Assembly (NCBI GenBank): GCA_022606425.2 | Contig: JAHDVF020000440.1 | Coordinates: 930,001 to 994,000 of the forward strand | Length of the DNA: 64,000 nt | Direction of reading: 5' to 3' | Source of the DNA: Lepidostoma basale | Lineage: Eukaryota; Arthropoda; Insecta; Trichoptera; Lepidostomatidae | Part shown: positions 30,131 to 41,205 of the stretch, in pieces | How the letters are laid out: each line of letters starts with the position of its first letter | Numbering within the stretch: position 1 is the stretch's first letter | Position numbers and translations under genes: made by a program | The notes under the pieces: model-generated | Told to the model about the DNA's origin: nothing | The model's input: only the letters and a program-made list of their open reading frames with translations | The model's database searches: none

Positions 30131-30905
30131 TTTAAAAGGGTTATACTTAAAAAATAAATATGATTCTGGCTCTGAAATACTAGTTGATCATATGTTCCTG
30201 GTTCGATTCAGTGTTAATAACTCTTTTTTAATTTTTATTAATACTAACAAACTAACTATATATAGCTCGGTGGTTTCCACATTCCATGCGCGATCCTTTT
30301 CCTTTGTACAGAGGCATAATTACTAATATTAATTTGTGACAAATATTTCAAATGCTTCCCGCGCGCCACACTATTCCCTTGCATTATACAAAATTAATTT
30401 TTGAGTTACTACACTGTAATCCTAGTTTAATTAATTGAGAATGCACTTAGAATGATTAATATTGTTATAAGATTAAATTCACAACAAAAATTTGTAACAA
30501 TTTCGAGAAGAAAAACCCTTTATTTTTATCCGAATTAACTTCACGGCGGAAATGACTGATTTCGTAATGTAATACGAATCCTTAGGCGTAATTCGGTTTG
30601 TCTGATTGAAAAAACCGTGGGTAAATAACAATTTTCGAGATTTGCCGGTCAACCAGAGAACGGTAACCTTTTTTCCCACAACTCATAACAAAAAATATTT
30701 GCAATAAAAATAATTTTTCTTAGTATTCCAAAAAAGCATATTTTTGGATAAGTTGAAGAAACAATTTTAGGCCAACATTGGTTGCCGAAAAGGCCATCGC
30801 GACAATTTCACAGCATTTAAATAAATGTGTATTCCAAATTAAACAGTTAATAAAGTTGGAGTAAAACAATGGATTATTTAAATATACTCGTATTTAAAAA
30901 AACAA
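30131..30905. other. No gene seen
   Basis: AT-rich, no recognisable features. Confidence 0.4.
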
Positions 30906-30909
30906 TTAA

Positions 30910-31065
30910 ATAAAACGATGTTTTCTTAATTAAGTACTTCCAGTATTTGTATTTATTTCATCGCATCGGCATCGACAGACTGTCGACCAGCCAGGACCAG
31001 TCTGCCGATGCCAGGTAGCTTGGCGAAACTGGTAGCTGTTGAAATAAATATTAAATGTGGAAGTA
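30910..31065. mobile_element. Element A, inverted dimer
   Basis: Left arm AAACGATGTTTTCTTAATTA to CATCGGCATCGACAGACTG; right arm CCAGTCTGCCGATGCCAGG, TAGCTTGGCGAAACTGGTAG, TGTTGAAATAAATATTAAAT. The right core is CTGCCGA-T-GCCAGG/CTTGGC-GAAAC-TG-GTA. Confidence 0.7.
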
Positions 31066-31239
31066 GTAAAATCGTACTGGAAAATCCCAACATCGAGACT
31101 GTAAGTGAATACATTTATTTAGAAAACAAAATACAGCTTAGGCAAAATAAGCAGACTTTGAAAAATCCAGTTCACAAATCTTGGCCGCTTTTTGAAGGAT
31201 CCGAAAATACCAATAAACTTTCCAGTGTTCACTTATCGT

Positions 31240-31635
31240 ATTGATAATGTTACAAAAAGTGCCAACAAGCTGAGAGTCACACAGAGAGCAATGGATTGAG
31301 CTATGTCGCGTATCAGCTTGCAGGACAGAGTCATAAATGAGGACATACGAACCAGGACAAAAGCCTCCGACGTCATCTTGTGGCCGCTACCCTTAATTGG
31401 TGTAAGGCGAGACACGTCGCTCGTGACCCAGATGAAATGTAGACAATCCGACTGCTGTGCTGGTCCCCGAAGATTGCAAGGTGCCCACAGTTGCGTTGGC
31501 TCAATGATATCCGGAAGATTGCGCTAAGTGTCTGGATGCGGATCGCTCGGGATAGAAGAAAGTGGAAAATACGAGAGGAGACCTACGTCCACGAGTGGAC
31601 GACGGTCACAACAGGCTGAAAAAGAAGAAGAAGGC
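31240..31635 (+). mobile_element. LINE 3' end, family Q1, (GAA)n tail
   Basis: ANKLRVTQRAMD-stop-AMSRISLQDRVINEDIRTR, KASDVI, then frameshifted RRVARRTSLVTQMKC-like, HSCVGSMISGRLR and a QETYVHEWTTVTTG-like end, TGA, AAAAGAAGAAGAAG. Same family as 50433-50897. Confidence 0.75.
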
Positions 31636-31879
31636 CGGTACATTACCTAATAGAGACGAAATAAAAAAGTAGCCGTCTAAAGGTTTCCTATCTCTGATTT
31701 AAACAGTCTGTTATGTCCGATGGTTTGGCGGCGTCGCAATTCATATACTTCGGAGAGACAGGGTGAGATTACATCAGAAAGATAAGGTAAAAATATCAAA
31801 ATTCTAGATCAAATTTAATAACGATGTCAAATATCACTTTATATAATGTATACATGGTAATTTGAATCTGTTTTCAAAG

Positions 31880-32225
31880 ACGAATGGAGGGTTAAAATGG
31901 AATAAAAAATACATAAAGTCAACTCAATGAATAGACTGGAAGCAATTGAAATGTGGCTCTATCGCCGAATGCTCGGAATTCCCTGGACAGACATGGTTAC
32001 CAATACCGAAGTCCTGAGGCGAGCTAGAGTTGAAAAGGAGCTGATGTCAACTTTCACATCTAGGTCATGTACTGCGTGGAGAAAAGAAACACCTTCTCCA
32101 ACTGATATTGGAGGGGAAAATTGAGGGCCGCCGAGGGCCCGGTAGGAGACAGATGTCCTGGCTGCGAAACGTTAGGTAGTGGACCTGCATCCGAAGTGTG
32201 GAGGGGCTGTTCTGATGGGGTATAT
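31880..32225 (+). mobile_element. LINE 3' fragment, family Q4
   Basis: KVNSMNRLEAIEMWLYRRML, GIPWTDMVTNTEVLRRARVE, KELMSTF, then frameshifted GKIEGRRGPGRRQMSWLRN. Counterpart at 33895-34330. Confidence 0.7.
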
Positions 32226-32234
32226 TTTAATATC

Positions 32235-33245
32235 TAACTAACTAATTAACCATCACTTCGTCTCCCTGAAGGGATAGGCAGAAAGAACGGACTGCCATAC
32301 TTTTCTATCCTTACACATTTCTCCCGCTTCCTTAGCATTCATACATCGCGTCATGCACGCGCGTCGAGATCTCTGACTCCCCACGTGGCCGACATTCAAT
32401 ATTTGATTTATTTGATCGTGCCACGTTTCCTCAGTCTTTCTATATTTGTAGTTCCATTTACATAGTTGACATATATTTTTTTACCATTCTTTCTTCATTC
32501 ATTCTTTCCTTGTGTCCAAACCAGCTTAATGATATTTTCATTATTTTGTTCATAACACCATCATTTGCACCGCATTCACTTCTTATATTTTCATTCGACA
32601 CTCTATTATACACAGAGTATATTCTCACATTAGTCTAAGAGATCTCATTTCTACTGTATTTATTTTAATTTCCACCTTCTTTTGCCAGTTACATGATTCG
32701 CTTCCATACATAAAGGTCGGTACAAGAACACCATTGTGCACTGCACATTCTACCTTTTTGGATAGTTTTTTTTTTGCGATGACATTTTGAAGTGCACTAT
32801 TCACTTTGTTGCCTGCCCTAACCCTTCTTTCAATATCCCTCTCCACTCGCCCATATTTTGTAAACATACTACCTAAATACACGAACTCATCTCATCATCA
32901 TCATCATCATCAGCCGTCTGTCATCCACTGCTGAATGTAGGCCTCTCCCAAAGCCCGCCACCGCCCCCTATCCATTGCCGCTCCCATCCATCCATGTCCA
33001 GCAATCCTCTTCAGATCGTCGGTCCAGCGGGCGGGGGGATGTCCAACTCTACGTAATCCTGTATGCGGTCTCCAAAACCAAAGGCAATACCAAGGGCAAA
33101 ACCTCCCAAACCAAAATGAACTCATCTACTTGCTCCAAATTTTCACCATTCACGCTAATGTTGCAGACTGTCATGATTTCTTCTTTTTCAAAAATCGGAC
33201 TCGTTATTCCGTCTGAATGGGTTAATGCTTGTTCCAAATTCAAAT
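32235..33245 (-). mobile_element. Family R LINE copy, longest 5' extent, with nested RTE
   Basis: From the TTAG tail (AACTAACTAATTAACC) back through RRACMTRCMN, HKERMNEERM, ENIRSECGANDGVMN, LRLM/AVEMRS, NWQKKVEIKINTVE and RRVRAGNKVNSALQNVIAKK to YLGSMFTKYGRVERDIE. After the nested element (32893-33117) it resumes with the EQVDEF and MTVCNISVNGENLE block, ending at about 33245 with LEQALTHSDGITSPIFEKEE. That segment is the RT C-terminus to connection region. Confidence 0.85.
32893..33117 (-). mobile_element. RTE-type LINE, (ATG)n tail, nested with 10-bp TSD
   Basis: TSD GAACTCATCT at 32883-32892 and 33118-33127. Minus strand: GLRRVGHPPARWTDDLKRIA, GHGWMGAAMDRGRWRALGEA, YIQQWMTDG, TGA, then (ATG)n, seen as CAT repeats at 32893-32911. 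A classic RTE 3' end of 225 bp. Confidence 0.9.
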
Positions 33246-33894
33246 TCCAAAATCAATCACCCGGCACACGATTTGAAATGCAGGTCACAGTGCGCAGATG
33301 TACAATGTATGATATTATGGGAAAACTTTCAGTTATTGCAACTGTCTCATTTCATGAATTAGTTTATTGGCTATATTAGCCCACGGCGACATCTGTGTTG
33401 GTGTTTTGCAACAATCGCATCTGCATAACGACGTAGAGCGATTCGCCGCCGCGGCAAAGTGCGATCGGCAGAAACGATTCACACTTGTAGAAGATACATT
33501 AGTGAATAATTAAAACGGAATCGTGACCGTTCAGCTTGATCGAGACTACTCTGTCGTGGTGACGGAACGTCGCTTTTGTTAAATGATGAGTATATATCTC
33601 CTAAAGATGGCGCTTTCAAAAGCGAACCTAAAAATATTTCAAGTAAATAAAAGTCACAAAAATTATTTATTATTTTAACGCGATGCAACTGTCCATATAT
33701 GGTATATATTTTTTCAATGCTAGAGATTGGTTCGCAGCAAAGTTTATAAGCATGTTTGCTAATTCTTGGGATGCCAATTAGACCTTTGTAATGTGGTACT
33801 CTCCCGTAGCTTTTCAATTTTTTTGTATACGTTTCATACACTCCTGAACGATGTAGCTCTTTTCATCCCTGATAATTAAATGCGACTAAGGGGC
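33246..33894. other. No gene recognised
   Basis: A minus-strand frame at 33479-33841 (120 codons) has no similarity I recognise and low compositional support; treated as chance. Confidence 0.35.
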
Positions 33895-34330
33895 CATCTG
33901 TTTTATTGTACGGGTGTGAAACTTGGACCCTGAAAGTTAACTCAATGAACAGACTAAGCATTTGAAATGTGGCTCCATCGCCGAATGGTCAGAGTTCCCT
34001 GGACAGACATGGTTACCAATACCGAAGTCCTGAGGCGAGTTTGAGTTGACAGGGAATTGTTATCAACTATCAAGGTTCGAAAGATCTCATATCTGGGTCA
34101 TATAATGCGTGGGGAAAAGTACCACCTTCTCCAACTTATATTGGAGGGAAAAATTGAGGGACGCCGAGGGCCCGGAAGGAGACAAATGTCCTGGCTGCGA
34201 AACGTGAGGGAGTGGACCAGCATCTGAATTGTTGAGGAGCTGTTCCGAGCGGCGCAGGACAGGGACAGGTTCGCCGAGGTGATCGCCAACGTTGGGGGAC
34301 CCGACAGTGCACTTGAAGAAGAAGGGGGCA
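33895..34330 (+). mobile_element. LINE 3' end, family Q4, (GAA)n tail
   Basis: VLLYGCETWTLKVNSMNRL, MWLHRRMVRVPWTDMVTNTE, VLRR, LISGSYNAWGKVPPSPTYI-like frames, then GRRGPGRRQMSWLRNVREWT, EELFRAAQDRDRFAEVIAN, GGPDSALEEEGG; tail GAAGAAGAAG at about 34315. Confidence 0.7.
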
Positions 34331-34354
34331 TGATCGTTTTATGTCCCACGATGC

Positions 34355-34425
34355 AGAACCAACCTGTCAATGGTTATGCTGGTAGGTAGAGCAAAATATT
34401 TGCTCAACGTGTAACTGTTTTTTTA
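34355..34425 (+). mobile_element. Jockey-type LINE scrap
   Basis: CAGAACCAACCTGTCAATGG then a VGRAKYLLNV-like frame; matches 24960-25015 of the best copy. Confidence 0.5.
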
Positions 34426-34685
34426 TATTATTTAAATAAACAACATGAAATTAAATATTTCGTCAAAATGGGAGTTGCCTCAATTATCTTCACGCTTTTA
34501 AAAAAAATACAAATATGTTATTCAATATGAATAAGACGGTCCATATTTTCTGACAACCTCATATTAAGATTGTTTATTGATTAGTTATCATCAAATGAAC
34601 ATAATACGTATTTAATTAATTTCCTTAAAAAAATCACAATCAATTTATACATGAAAAATGAGGTACATTTTTTTTTGCTTCTATA

Positions 34686-35184
34686 TGGAGTGTTTTTTTA
34701 GATGTAAACAATACATATTCAAAATAATAAAAAAAACATATTAAAATAATGTTAATGTCTATGATATTGGCTTTATTTAATAGATCATTTTATGTCATTA
34801 CTGTTTAAATATGATTTCGGGCATATGAGCGCCACGGCTAGCTCGAATGAAGCGCAATCGTGAAATCCAATTTTCGACAATTGTCGTCTTTGTGGATGCG
34901 TATTATCCACTAGAGTGTACCTGGTGCGAAAACGATCCATAGTCTTCCGAATAACTTGCTCGGATGGACGATTATGTCGACCGTAAAATGAACGTAGTGC
35001 GAACGATAAGTTTTGCGAACAATGATTTTCAAAATAAATTTGCACAATTTGCAAGCGCTGTTCTGACGCCAGTCTATGGTGTAATGGCAAAACGTACTGA
35101 CTACAAATCAACTGTCAACTGTCAAATTGGCAGTCTGTAGAAACAATGTTGCCAGTTTAAAAACCAAACCTCTAAAAAAACACC
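34686..35184 (-). mobile_element. Family N Tc1/mariner deletion derivative, copy 3
   Basis: Ends GGAGTGTTTTTTTAGATG and (reverse) AAGGTGTTTTTTTAGAGG. Minus-strand frame 34785-35111: EQRLQIVQIYFENHCSQNLS, FYGRHNRPSEQVIRKTMDRF, TRYTLVDNTHPQRRQLSKIG, joined to FHDCASFELAVALICPKSYL. The HTH is present and the DDE domain absent. The deletion junction is identical to 10302-10805. Confidence 0.8.
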
Positions 35185-35310
35185 TTATATACTCGTATAT
35201 CGTTAATAATAGTGACTTCTTACTTTGGATATAATACTCGTATCATGTGTATATGTAAAAGTGAGGAATTCTTTACAGAATTAATATTGTTCCATCAATG
35301 ATCTTATACT

Positions 35311-35836
35311 TTAGATAAACCTAATTGAATTGGGTGGCATATTTATAATTTTTCGTTATAGGCGGGCCACACTGTGATAAACAAGCTGGTTTGAAACCAA
35401 AATTTGTATACTGAATGTTATAACTCAAACTTAAACCATGTTCTAGACGTAGTAAAAACGTCGATTTTAGTAAACCATGAGTTAAACCGCGGATGTTTCT
35501 GCATACGGTTATCCTTTCAAGTAAAATTCAAACTATTCAACAAACATGGTACGTTTATCTCTCTTCCTCGCATTATTTTACCCGGCGTAGAATGAGATAG
35601 AAGCCCTATACAAGACAAATTTTATGTTTGTTCTAGTCTGGCTCGTTGGTGGAAACCGATGTTTATCACAGTGTGGCCCGCCTTTTATTAGAGAACATTT
35701 CAATCATACCACTTCGAAAAGCATAGTGGACGATTGCAAATATAACGTCTTAAATAGGGGAACCGGTTAAAATAGATAGAGAACTTATTGAGCAAAATTA
35801 CCTGGAGAATAAGAACTCTCTAATGTTAGTTTCCAT
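35311..35836. repeat. Repeat H, copy 2, split by a MITE
   Basis: Left part 35311-35360, right part 35683-35836; together they match 733-922, which serves as the empty-site reference. Confidence 0.75.
35361..35682. mobile_element. 322-bp MITE with perfect 22-bp TIR
   Basis: GGCGGGCCACACTGTGATAA-AC at 35361-35382 is exactly inverted at 35661-35682. Non-coding. Flanks TCGTTATA and TTTTATTA suggest a diverged 8-bp TSD (hAT-like). End sequence resembles the MITEs at 37692-37974 and 60676-60952. Confidence 0.85.
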
Positions 35837-36959
35837 TTTTCAATAAACCTGCAAAAACAGACCTATCATGCAAATACAGTTAAAAGTTATATAGAACTAT
35901 CGATTTTCTAAAGCTACAAAGCTATAAAACTATTGCGAAATGTGCTTGCACAGCAGTAGCAAAACTTCAATACGCGCGCTTTATGATCAGAGCGTTAAGT
36001 CTCTAGCTGATTCAGATTTATTTGTGATAAATTAAAAGTATGTGCAGTTATCTATAAAGCTAAGGATTGTGTCTAGTACCGTGAATGTGATGGTTACTTG
36101 TTATGAACGAATATGATTTTTTGGTTTATAAATAAATATGTAAAAAAAATATGATTATTTTTCATTTAACCATTATATTTAAAATATGTTTTAGTAAAAA
36201 TGAAAAATTGTAAAATTGTTAAACAATTATTTTTAATAAATATTTAGTAATATTCCCCATGCTCTCCTAGTTCTGACCGGTTACGACAATTCACTGCCAT
36301 CTTCTAATGAGCCATCTAACAAAATGTCAATAAGCTACCGATACCAGTCAGGACTAGAAGAAAAGTTTAATAAACAAAATATGTATTACGAAGAAATGTG
36401 TTTTGATATTATTTCAATAATTTACAATGAAATATCAATTCAATCGTAATATATACCGTAATACTATAAGAATGTATACATTAAATAGCTATGCATTTAA
36501 CCAAAACAGTAATTGAAAACCCTTTAAAAAGTTTAAACCTCGTTAAACTTTTTAAAATAGTGAATTAAAAATATTTTTTTGTTCGCAGACAAAACAAAAA
36601 TTTCAAAATGGAATTTTATTGTAGTATAACGCATTCAAATTTCCATATAAAACGAAAGTTTAAAAATGTACACCACTTTTTAATTAAAACCAAAATAAAA
36701 TTATAAAGCTCCGTGGTACGTTATCATTCTAATATTTTATATTACTTTTGAAAAATTATTCACTTTTTATTTTCAAGTATGAATAAATATTTAAATCCAA
36801 TAAAAAATATATAAAATCCTGAATAGTTGATATATAAAAAATATCCTACATGATTTGAAAGTCGTTTGTAATATTACAAAATTCGGTTAAATATTACAAA
36901 TTGACTTCGAAGTTTGACATAAATTTGATAGGATAATCAAATGATTTTAATGAAATCTC
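35837..36959. other. No gene seen
   Basis: Strongly AT-rich; several poly-A/T runs; no coding signal. Confidence 0.45.
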
Positions 36960-37215
36960 TTGATGGAAGTCCATTTTAAATAATAATTAAATAAAACGAT
37001 GTTTTTTTAACTGCTTCCACTTTTGTCTTTATTTCGACTGCAACTCGTTTTGCCAGGTTCGCTGGCATCGACACACTGGTGACATGATAGCAAAACACTC
37101 GGTTTGCAATAGGGTCACCAGTCTGTCGATGCCAGCGAGCCTGGCGAAACCAATTATTGTCGAAATAAATACAAAAGTGGAAGTAGTTAAAAAAACATCG
37201 TTTTTTAAACTTTTA
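36960..37215. mobile_element. Element A, inverted dimer
   Basis: Outer ends AATAATTAAATAAAACGATG and CATCGTTTTTTAAAC. The minus core (TGCCAGGTTCGCTGGCATCG) is decayed. The plus core at about 37109-37160 has CCAGT-CTGTCGA-T-GCCAG/CTGGC-GAAAC but then CAATTATTGTCG, having lost GTC spacing. The two arms are separated by about 45 bp of unrelated sequence. Confidence 0.7.
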
Positions 37216-37384
37216 TTTATAAATGTGATAGATAAGTTTTTTTGTTAACAATTTGTGTTAAAGCTTTTGAAAGGTTTGATAGAAATCATTTATATTTCTT
37301 TGCACGGAGAAAATACGGACTTAGTTTAAGCAATTCAACTTTGTTCCCGATTGACCCAGCAGCCTTTTATAATGTGCACGGTAT

Positions 37385-37642
37385 AGATTGGGCACTTGTG
37401 CCGACCCGGGGAGACCAGAGCAATCAAGCCCTGTACGCATCAAGACCAGTCGGAGTAAGACCTCTAGGAAGGCCTAGACAGCTCCTAATGGAAAATGTTC
37501 TGGCTGATCTGGCTAGGTTAAACGAAACAAACTGCTGGGAGCAAAAGGCGCAGGATCGCGGAGCTTTAAAAAAATCATTAAAGAGGTTAAGAGTTCTACG
37601 GCCATATGAAATAAGTAAGAAATCTATGTTCGCCTCAAACAC
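37385..37642 (+). mobile_element. LINE 3' fragment, family Q5
   Basis: YASRPVGVRPLGRPRQLLME, NVLADLARLNETNCWEQKAQ, DRGALKKSLKRLRVLRPYEI. Matches the TSD-bounded insertion 57801-58017. Confidence 0.7.
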
Positions 37643-37691
37643 ATAACTAACCTGTAAAAAATAAATAAACTGTTGATAAACTTAAAGCGTT

Positions 37692-37974
37692 AAAGGCCGT
37701 GCCACAGTGTTTGAAACAAGCTCTCCACAGGGTGACCTTGGTGGAGAGCTGTGGAGCCCACGGTTGGTGTAGCTTCCACATACTGTTGTAAACAAGCTCT
37801 CCACATGTGGAATGCGTGTTTAAACGGTGGATCCACACGCATACTATGCGCGTCCATCCACAAAGTTTGTTGAAGGTCAAACGAATTTTGGTTTCAAACA
37901 AGGGTCTACACAGTTTTAAACCGCCGGTGGAGACCGATGTGGAGAGCTTGTTTAAAACAGTGTGGCACGGCTTT
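37692..37974. mobile_element. Long-TIR MITE, family X, copy 1
   Basis: AAAGGCCGTGCCACAGTGTT...AAACAAGCTCTCCAC and inverse GTGGAGAGCTTGTTTAAAAC-AGTGTGGCACGGCTTT. About 283 bp, GC-richer than its surroundings, non-coding; inner GTCTACACAG, ACCGCCGGTGGAGACCGATG. TSD not clear. Second copy at 60676-60952. Confidence 0.8.
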
Positions 37975-38032
37975 AACACTGTAGAATTCCATAATGATGA
38001 TTTTTATATAAATCAAAACACAGTTTATACTG

Positions 38033-38077
38033 TTCTCCCGATATTGAATGTGTAAAACTTTTGAAACATGTCGAGAA
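38033..38077 (+). other. Hammerhead-like motif, decayed copy of 5193-5244
   Basis: TTCTC (38033-38037) and GAGAA (38073-38077) are kept, with GAAACATGTC between. The central hairpin is broken (ATATTGAATGTGTAAAACTT). Confidence 0.4.
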
Positions 38078-38089
38078 AAATAAACTCAA

Positions 38090-39715
38090 AAGTGAAAAAA
38101 AAACAGTGTTTTAATTTATAAAAAAAATGTCAAATAAATAAACCGATTGACAATTTTGTTGGTTAAAAACAACAATGCAAAACACGACGACAAACTGAAA
38201 AAAACACAAAAAGGATTATTCACACATTTTAAAATTCATGCCATGGATATCTAAACAACGCAGGAACTGTACAACTCTCGGGTGCGTACTATCCTCTTAT
38301 GGGATAAGGTAATACCACACAACTGATGATAAAATCATATGGTGACAATTTCAGGAACACTCCAAGCTTTTTACTAAACACATTTTCAAACTTGATGACA
38401 CAATGAATGATTATGAAAATATGAGTTTTGATTTAAAATTAGAAAAAACTTATTTAATTAAGACAAGGATTTATTGAAAACAAGTCTCAAATGAATCCTG
38501 ACAGGCGTTTAAAAACAATATTTTAAAAATCTTTCTTAATTAATCGAAAAAGATCAAATGTTTCGATTTCAAGAATTTGATTTATGAAAAGCGTCCAAAA
38601 TTTAGTAAAATTATTAGATTTTAAAACAAATGACAGCCAATTAAACAAAACAAAAACATTTCGAAAAAACATATAAAAAGAAAAATAAATTGCATGCTTT
38701 ACCTGGGTAATAGAAAATGATTTTTCAGCTTATTGGAAAGGGAGGTTTTTTTTTTAAACTAGGATTGAACAAACTTTTGTTTTAATTAGGTTTATTTATT
38801 TAAAACAGATTTAAGAAATTTTAAACTAAACAAGTGATACGAAAAAAAATGCATGAAAATGATTTGTGATGAATCATTCAATGTTAAGTTGATTGATGCT
38901 GTTAATTCTGAATGTAATGATATATTCAAATGTATATTTTATTTGTATGATATGAGATTGTGACGAAATTATTTTTGATGACAACGTGGATATCAACGGA
39001 GAAACAACACCAAAGACTCTGGAATTCACGCAGGTCAAAAAATATTGTAGAAACAAAAGAATTTCATCCCTTATCGAAAACTTTAAATTTTGAAATAACG
39101 ATTTCAAATGAAGCAATCACGTTTAAGTCACTAATTTGTGCAGTTTTTTATCTAAAAAAAATATCATGAAAACAAAGCACTATCTTATGGAAAATGCATA
39201 AATGAAATTTATGATATAAATTTAAATAAATTGTATAAATAAATCTCTAATGATTTTGAATCTTTAAAACATAAGTTTTCTAAGAAAAACTTGTAAAATG
39301 AATATTTAAATAATAATGAAACTATAAGCAGTTGCTTTATTTAAAATATTAAAATCGGTTTAAAAAGAAAGAAAAACTAGATATTGAATTGCAATAAATT
39401 TATCTATTTAAGATTTGAAATTAATATTGTTTAAATTAATTTTTTCAATTTTTTTTCTGTAAAAGAATCTAATAAATTTATTTAAAAAAATCTATCGTAT
39501 TAAAAACTACTTATTACATTAGAAATGTTATTAAATTGTTGAATAACTCTAATGAAAATGTAAAATACAAGCGTTGAAAATTGTATTTAAAAACGGTAGT
39601 TTTATACGAGTTATTTTCTATTTTAAAATAATAATAATAAATCGTAAAATGATTGCTTCATAAAGCGTAAAACATGTTAAATCTATTGGCATTTGGTGAT
39701 ACCGTGTATTCAGTA
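38090..39715. other. AT-rich 1.6 kb with no recognised feature
   Basis: The longest stretch in the window without an identifiable repeat. Very AT-rich with poly-A/T runs; frames at 38874-39169 are AT-composition artefacts. Confidence 0.5.
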
Positions 39716-39717
39716 AC

Positions 39718-39760
39718 TGACGTTTCGGAGATTGTTTTAGTCTCCATCTTACAAGAACAA
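39718..39760 (-). other. Hammerhead-like motif
   Basis: On the minus strand TGTAAGA, T, hairpin GGAGAC/ATCTCC (GGAGA pairs TCTCC), GAAAC-GTC. The box is degenerate; no loop remains between AC and GTC. Confidence 0.35.
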
Positions 39761-40094
39761 CAAACGAGTAAAAGGAGTGAATGGACCGCCAAAGTACTCA
39801 ATCCTGACCCACCACTTTAGCTTCAGTTTCGGTAGCTCTGGCGTTCTGCCAATATTTCAGCGAGCTTCCGAAACCGGTCGAAACTTATGGATCAAGATGA
39901 ATAAAACTGAACATAATATAAAGAAGAATTTTTTTTTTCAATATATCTAATACATGATGTATAATATATAATTTTATTTACTTTAAAAAGTTATTTAAAA
40001 AAATATATTTATAAAAATTATGTATTTTTAAAAAACACTATTATAATCAAATGATTTAACAGAAATTTCTTGATGGAAGGTCATTTAACAAAAA

Positions 40095-40275
40095 ACAATG
40101 TTTATTAAGAAATAATTAAATAAAACGATTTTTTTTAACTACTTCCGATTTTGTCTTTTTTTCGGCAGTGACCGGTTTCACCAGGCTCGCCAGGTAGCTG
40201 GCGAAACCGGTCGCTGTCGAAATAAAGACAAAAGTGGAAGTAGTTAAAAAAACATCGGTTTATTTAATTATTATT
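40095..40275. mobile_element. Element A, tight inverted dimer
   Basis: Arms meet almost directly: minus CGGCAGTGACCGGTTTCACC, AGGCTCGCCAGG, plus TAGCTGGCGAAACCGGTCGC, TGTCGAAATAAAGACAAAAG. Outer ends match the TTAAATAAAACGAT end of A in both directions. The inner part of each arm (CTGTCGA box) is deleted. Confidence 0.75.
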
Positions 40276-40321
40276 TAAAATGAACTTTCATCAAGAGATT
40301 TCAGTAAAATCATTTGATGTT

Positions 40322-40410
40322 TATTGAGAACTAGTTCCACTTTTGTCTGTATTTCGACAGCGACCGATTTCGCCAGGCTTGCTGGCATCGACAGACTAGT
40401 AAAACCATTT
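40322..40410 (-). mobile_element. Element A, single arm
   Basis: CACTTTTGTCTGTATTTCG, CGACAGCGACCGATTTCGCC, AGGCTTGCTGGCATCGACAG, ACTAGT. On the minus strand: CTGTCGA-T-GCCAG/CTGGC-GAAAT-CG-GTC; GAAAC is changed to GAAAT. Confidence 0.65.
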
Positions 40411-40684
40411 TACAAAATATTTAATCAAACTATAATAAATTTACGTGTTTATCAAATAACATTTATTACTTAAACTTACTCTGTAAATGGAAACTGTAAT
40501 TAATTCAGAAACTTCAGTTACTTATAATCTGCCAATCGTGTTAATCTACGGATAATGCTGCTATATGGTTCATTCGCCATCTAATGCGATAGTTGCAGCA
40601 GTCGATACTAAAGTGATTGTTGGTGGGATGAGATTCCGCATGGTTCTACATGGTGCCCGTTTGTTAGGTTAGGTTAGGCTTTGC

Positions 40685-40810
40685 ATTCAATGTGCGGGGC
40701 GGGGTACAAGATGCTCATCAGCCAGCTGGTCACCTACTCTGTGGTTGTCTGAGGGCAGCGAAAGGGACAGCATCGCGAGCCCCACACGCCGCAGCCCAGC
40801 CTGCACACCC
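40685..40810. other. Short GC-rich stretch, unidentified
   Basis: GC-rich compared with its surroundings (GTGCGGGGCGGGGTAC, CCCCACACGCCGCAGCCCAG). No protein recognised. Might be debris of a GC-rich element. Confidence 0.3.
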
Positions 40811-41039
40811 TATACCACAAACACAAATTATTATTGGAAATAAAAAGGGACCTACAAATGACACATATACAGGTTAAACCATTTCACAATAAAACATATA
40901 ATCGAAAATCAACTCAATGACAGCGATTCTCAAGATAATAAAATAAAACAAACTTGAACTGTTAATGAATAAACTTTGTTTTTTGTCAACATTTTGAATG
41001 TATACATATACTTGTAGACGAATGCTGGATTTTACCCAT

Positions 41040-41150
41040 TGCGGGTTATCATTTTTAAGGATTAATAGAGACAAGGATGCAAATTGGAACCAGAGTATGG
41101 TGGTCGAGGCGTTTACAGGACTTATGACCTGTCATTGGTAGGGTTTTTGT
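41040..41150 (+). repeat. Repeat D, copy 4 (partial)
   Basis: AATAGAGACAAGGATGCAAA, ATGGTGGTCGAGGCGTTTAC and ACTTATGACCTGTCATTGG match copies 2 and 3. Confidence 0.65.
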
Positions 41151-41205
41151 TAACACCAACCGGTTTCGCTCCCGCCGGAGCTTCGTCAGGATGAGAGGAT
41201 AAAAT
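41151..41205 (-). other. Hammerhead-like motif, well formed
   Basis: Minus strand: CATC, CTGACGA, A, hairpin GCTCC-GGCG-GGAGC, GAAAC-CG-GTT, GGTG. CATC pairs with GGTG (one G-U) as stem I; AC/GT form a 2-bp stem III. Matches CUGANGA exactly. A second copy of the motif is at 63958-64000. Confidence 0.6.

Noticed and set aside
33479..33841. Possible 120-codon minus-strand gene
   Set aside because: No motif, no conserved composition, no context; consistent with chance in AT-rich DNA.
38874..39169. Small frames in the AT-rich 1.6-kb gap
   Set aside because: Opposite-strand overlapping frames with lysine/asparagine/isoleucine bias only; not supported.
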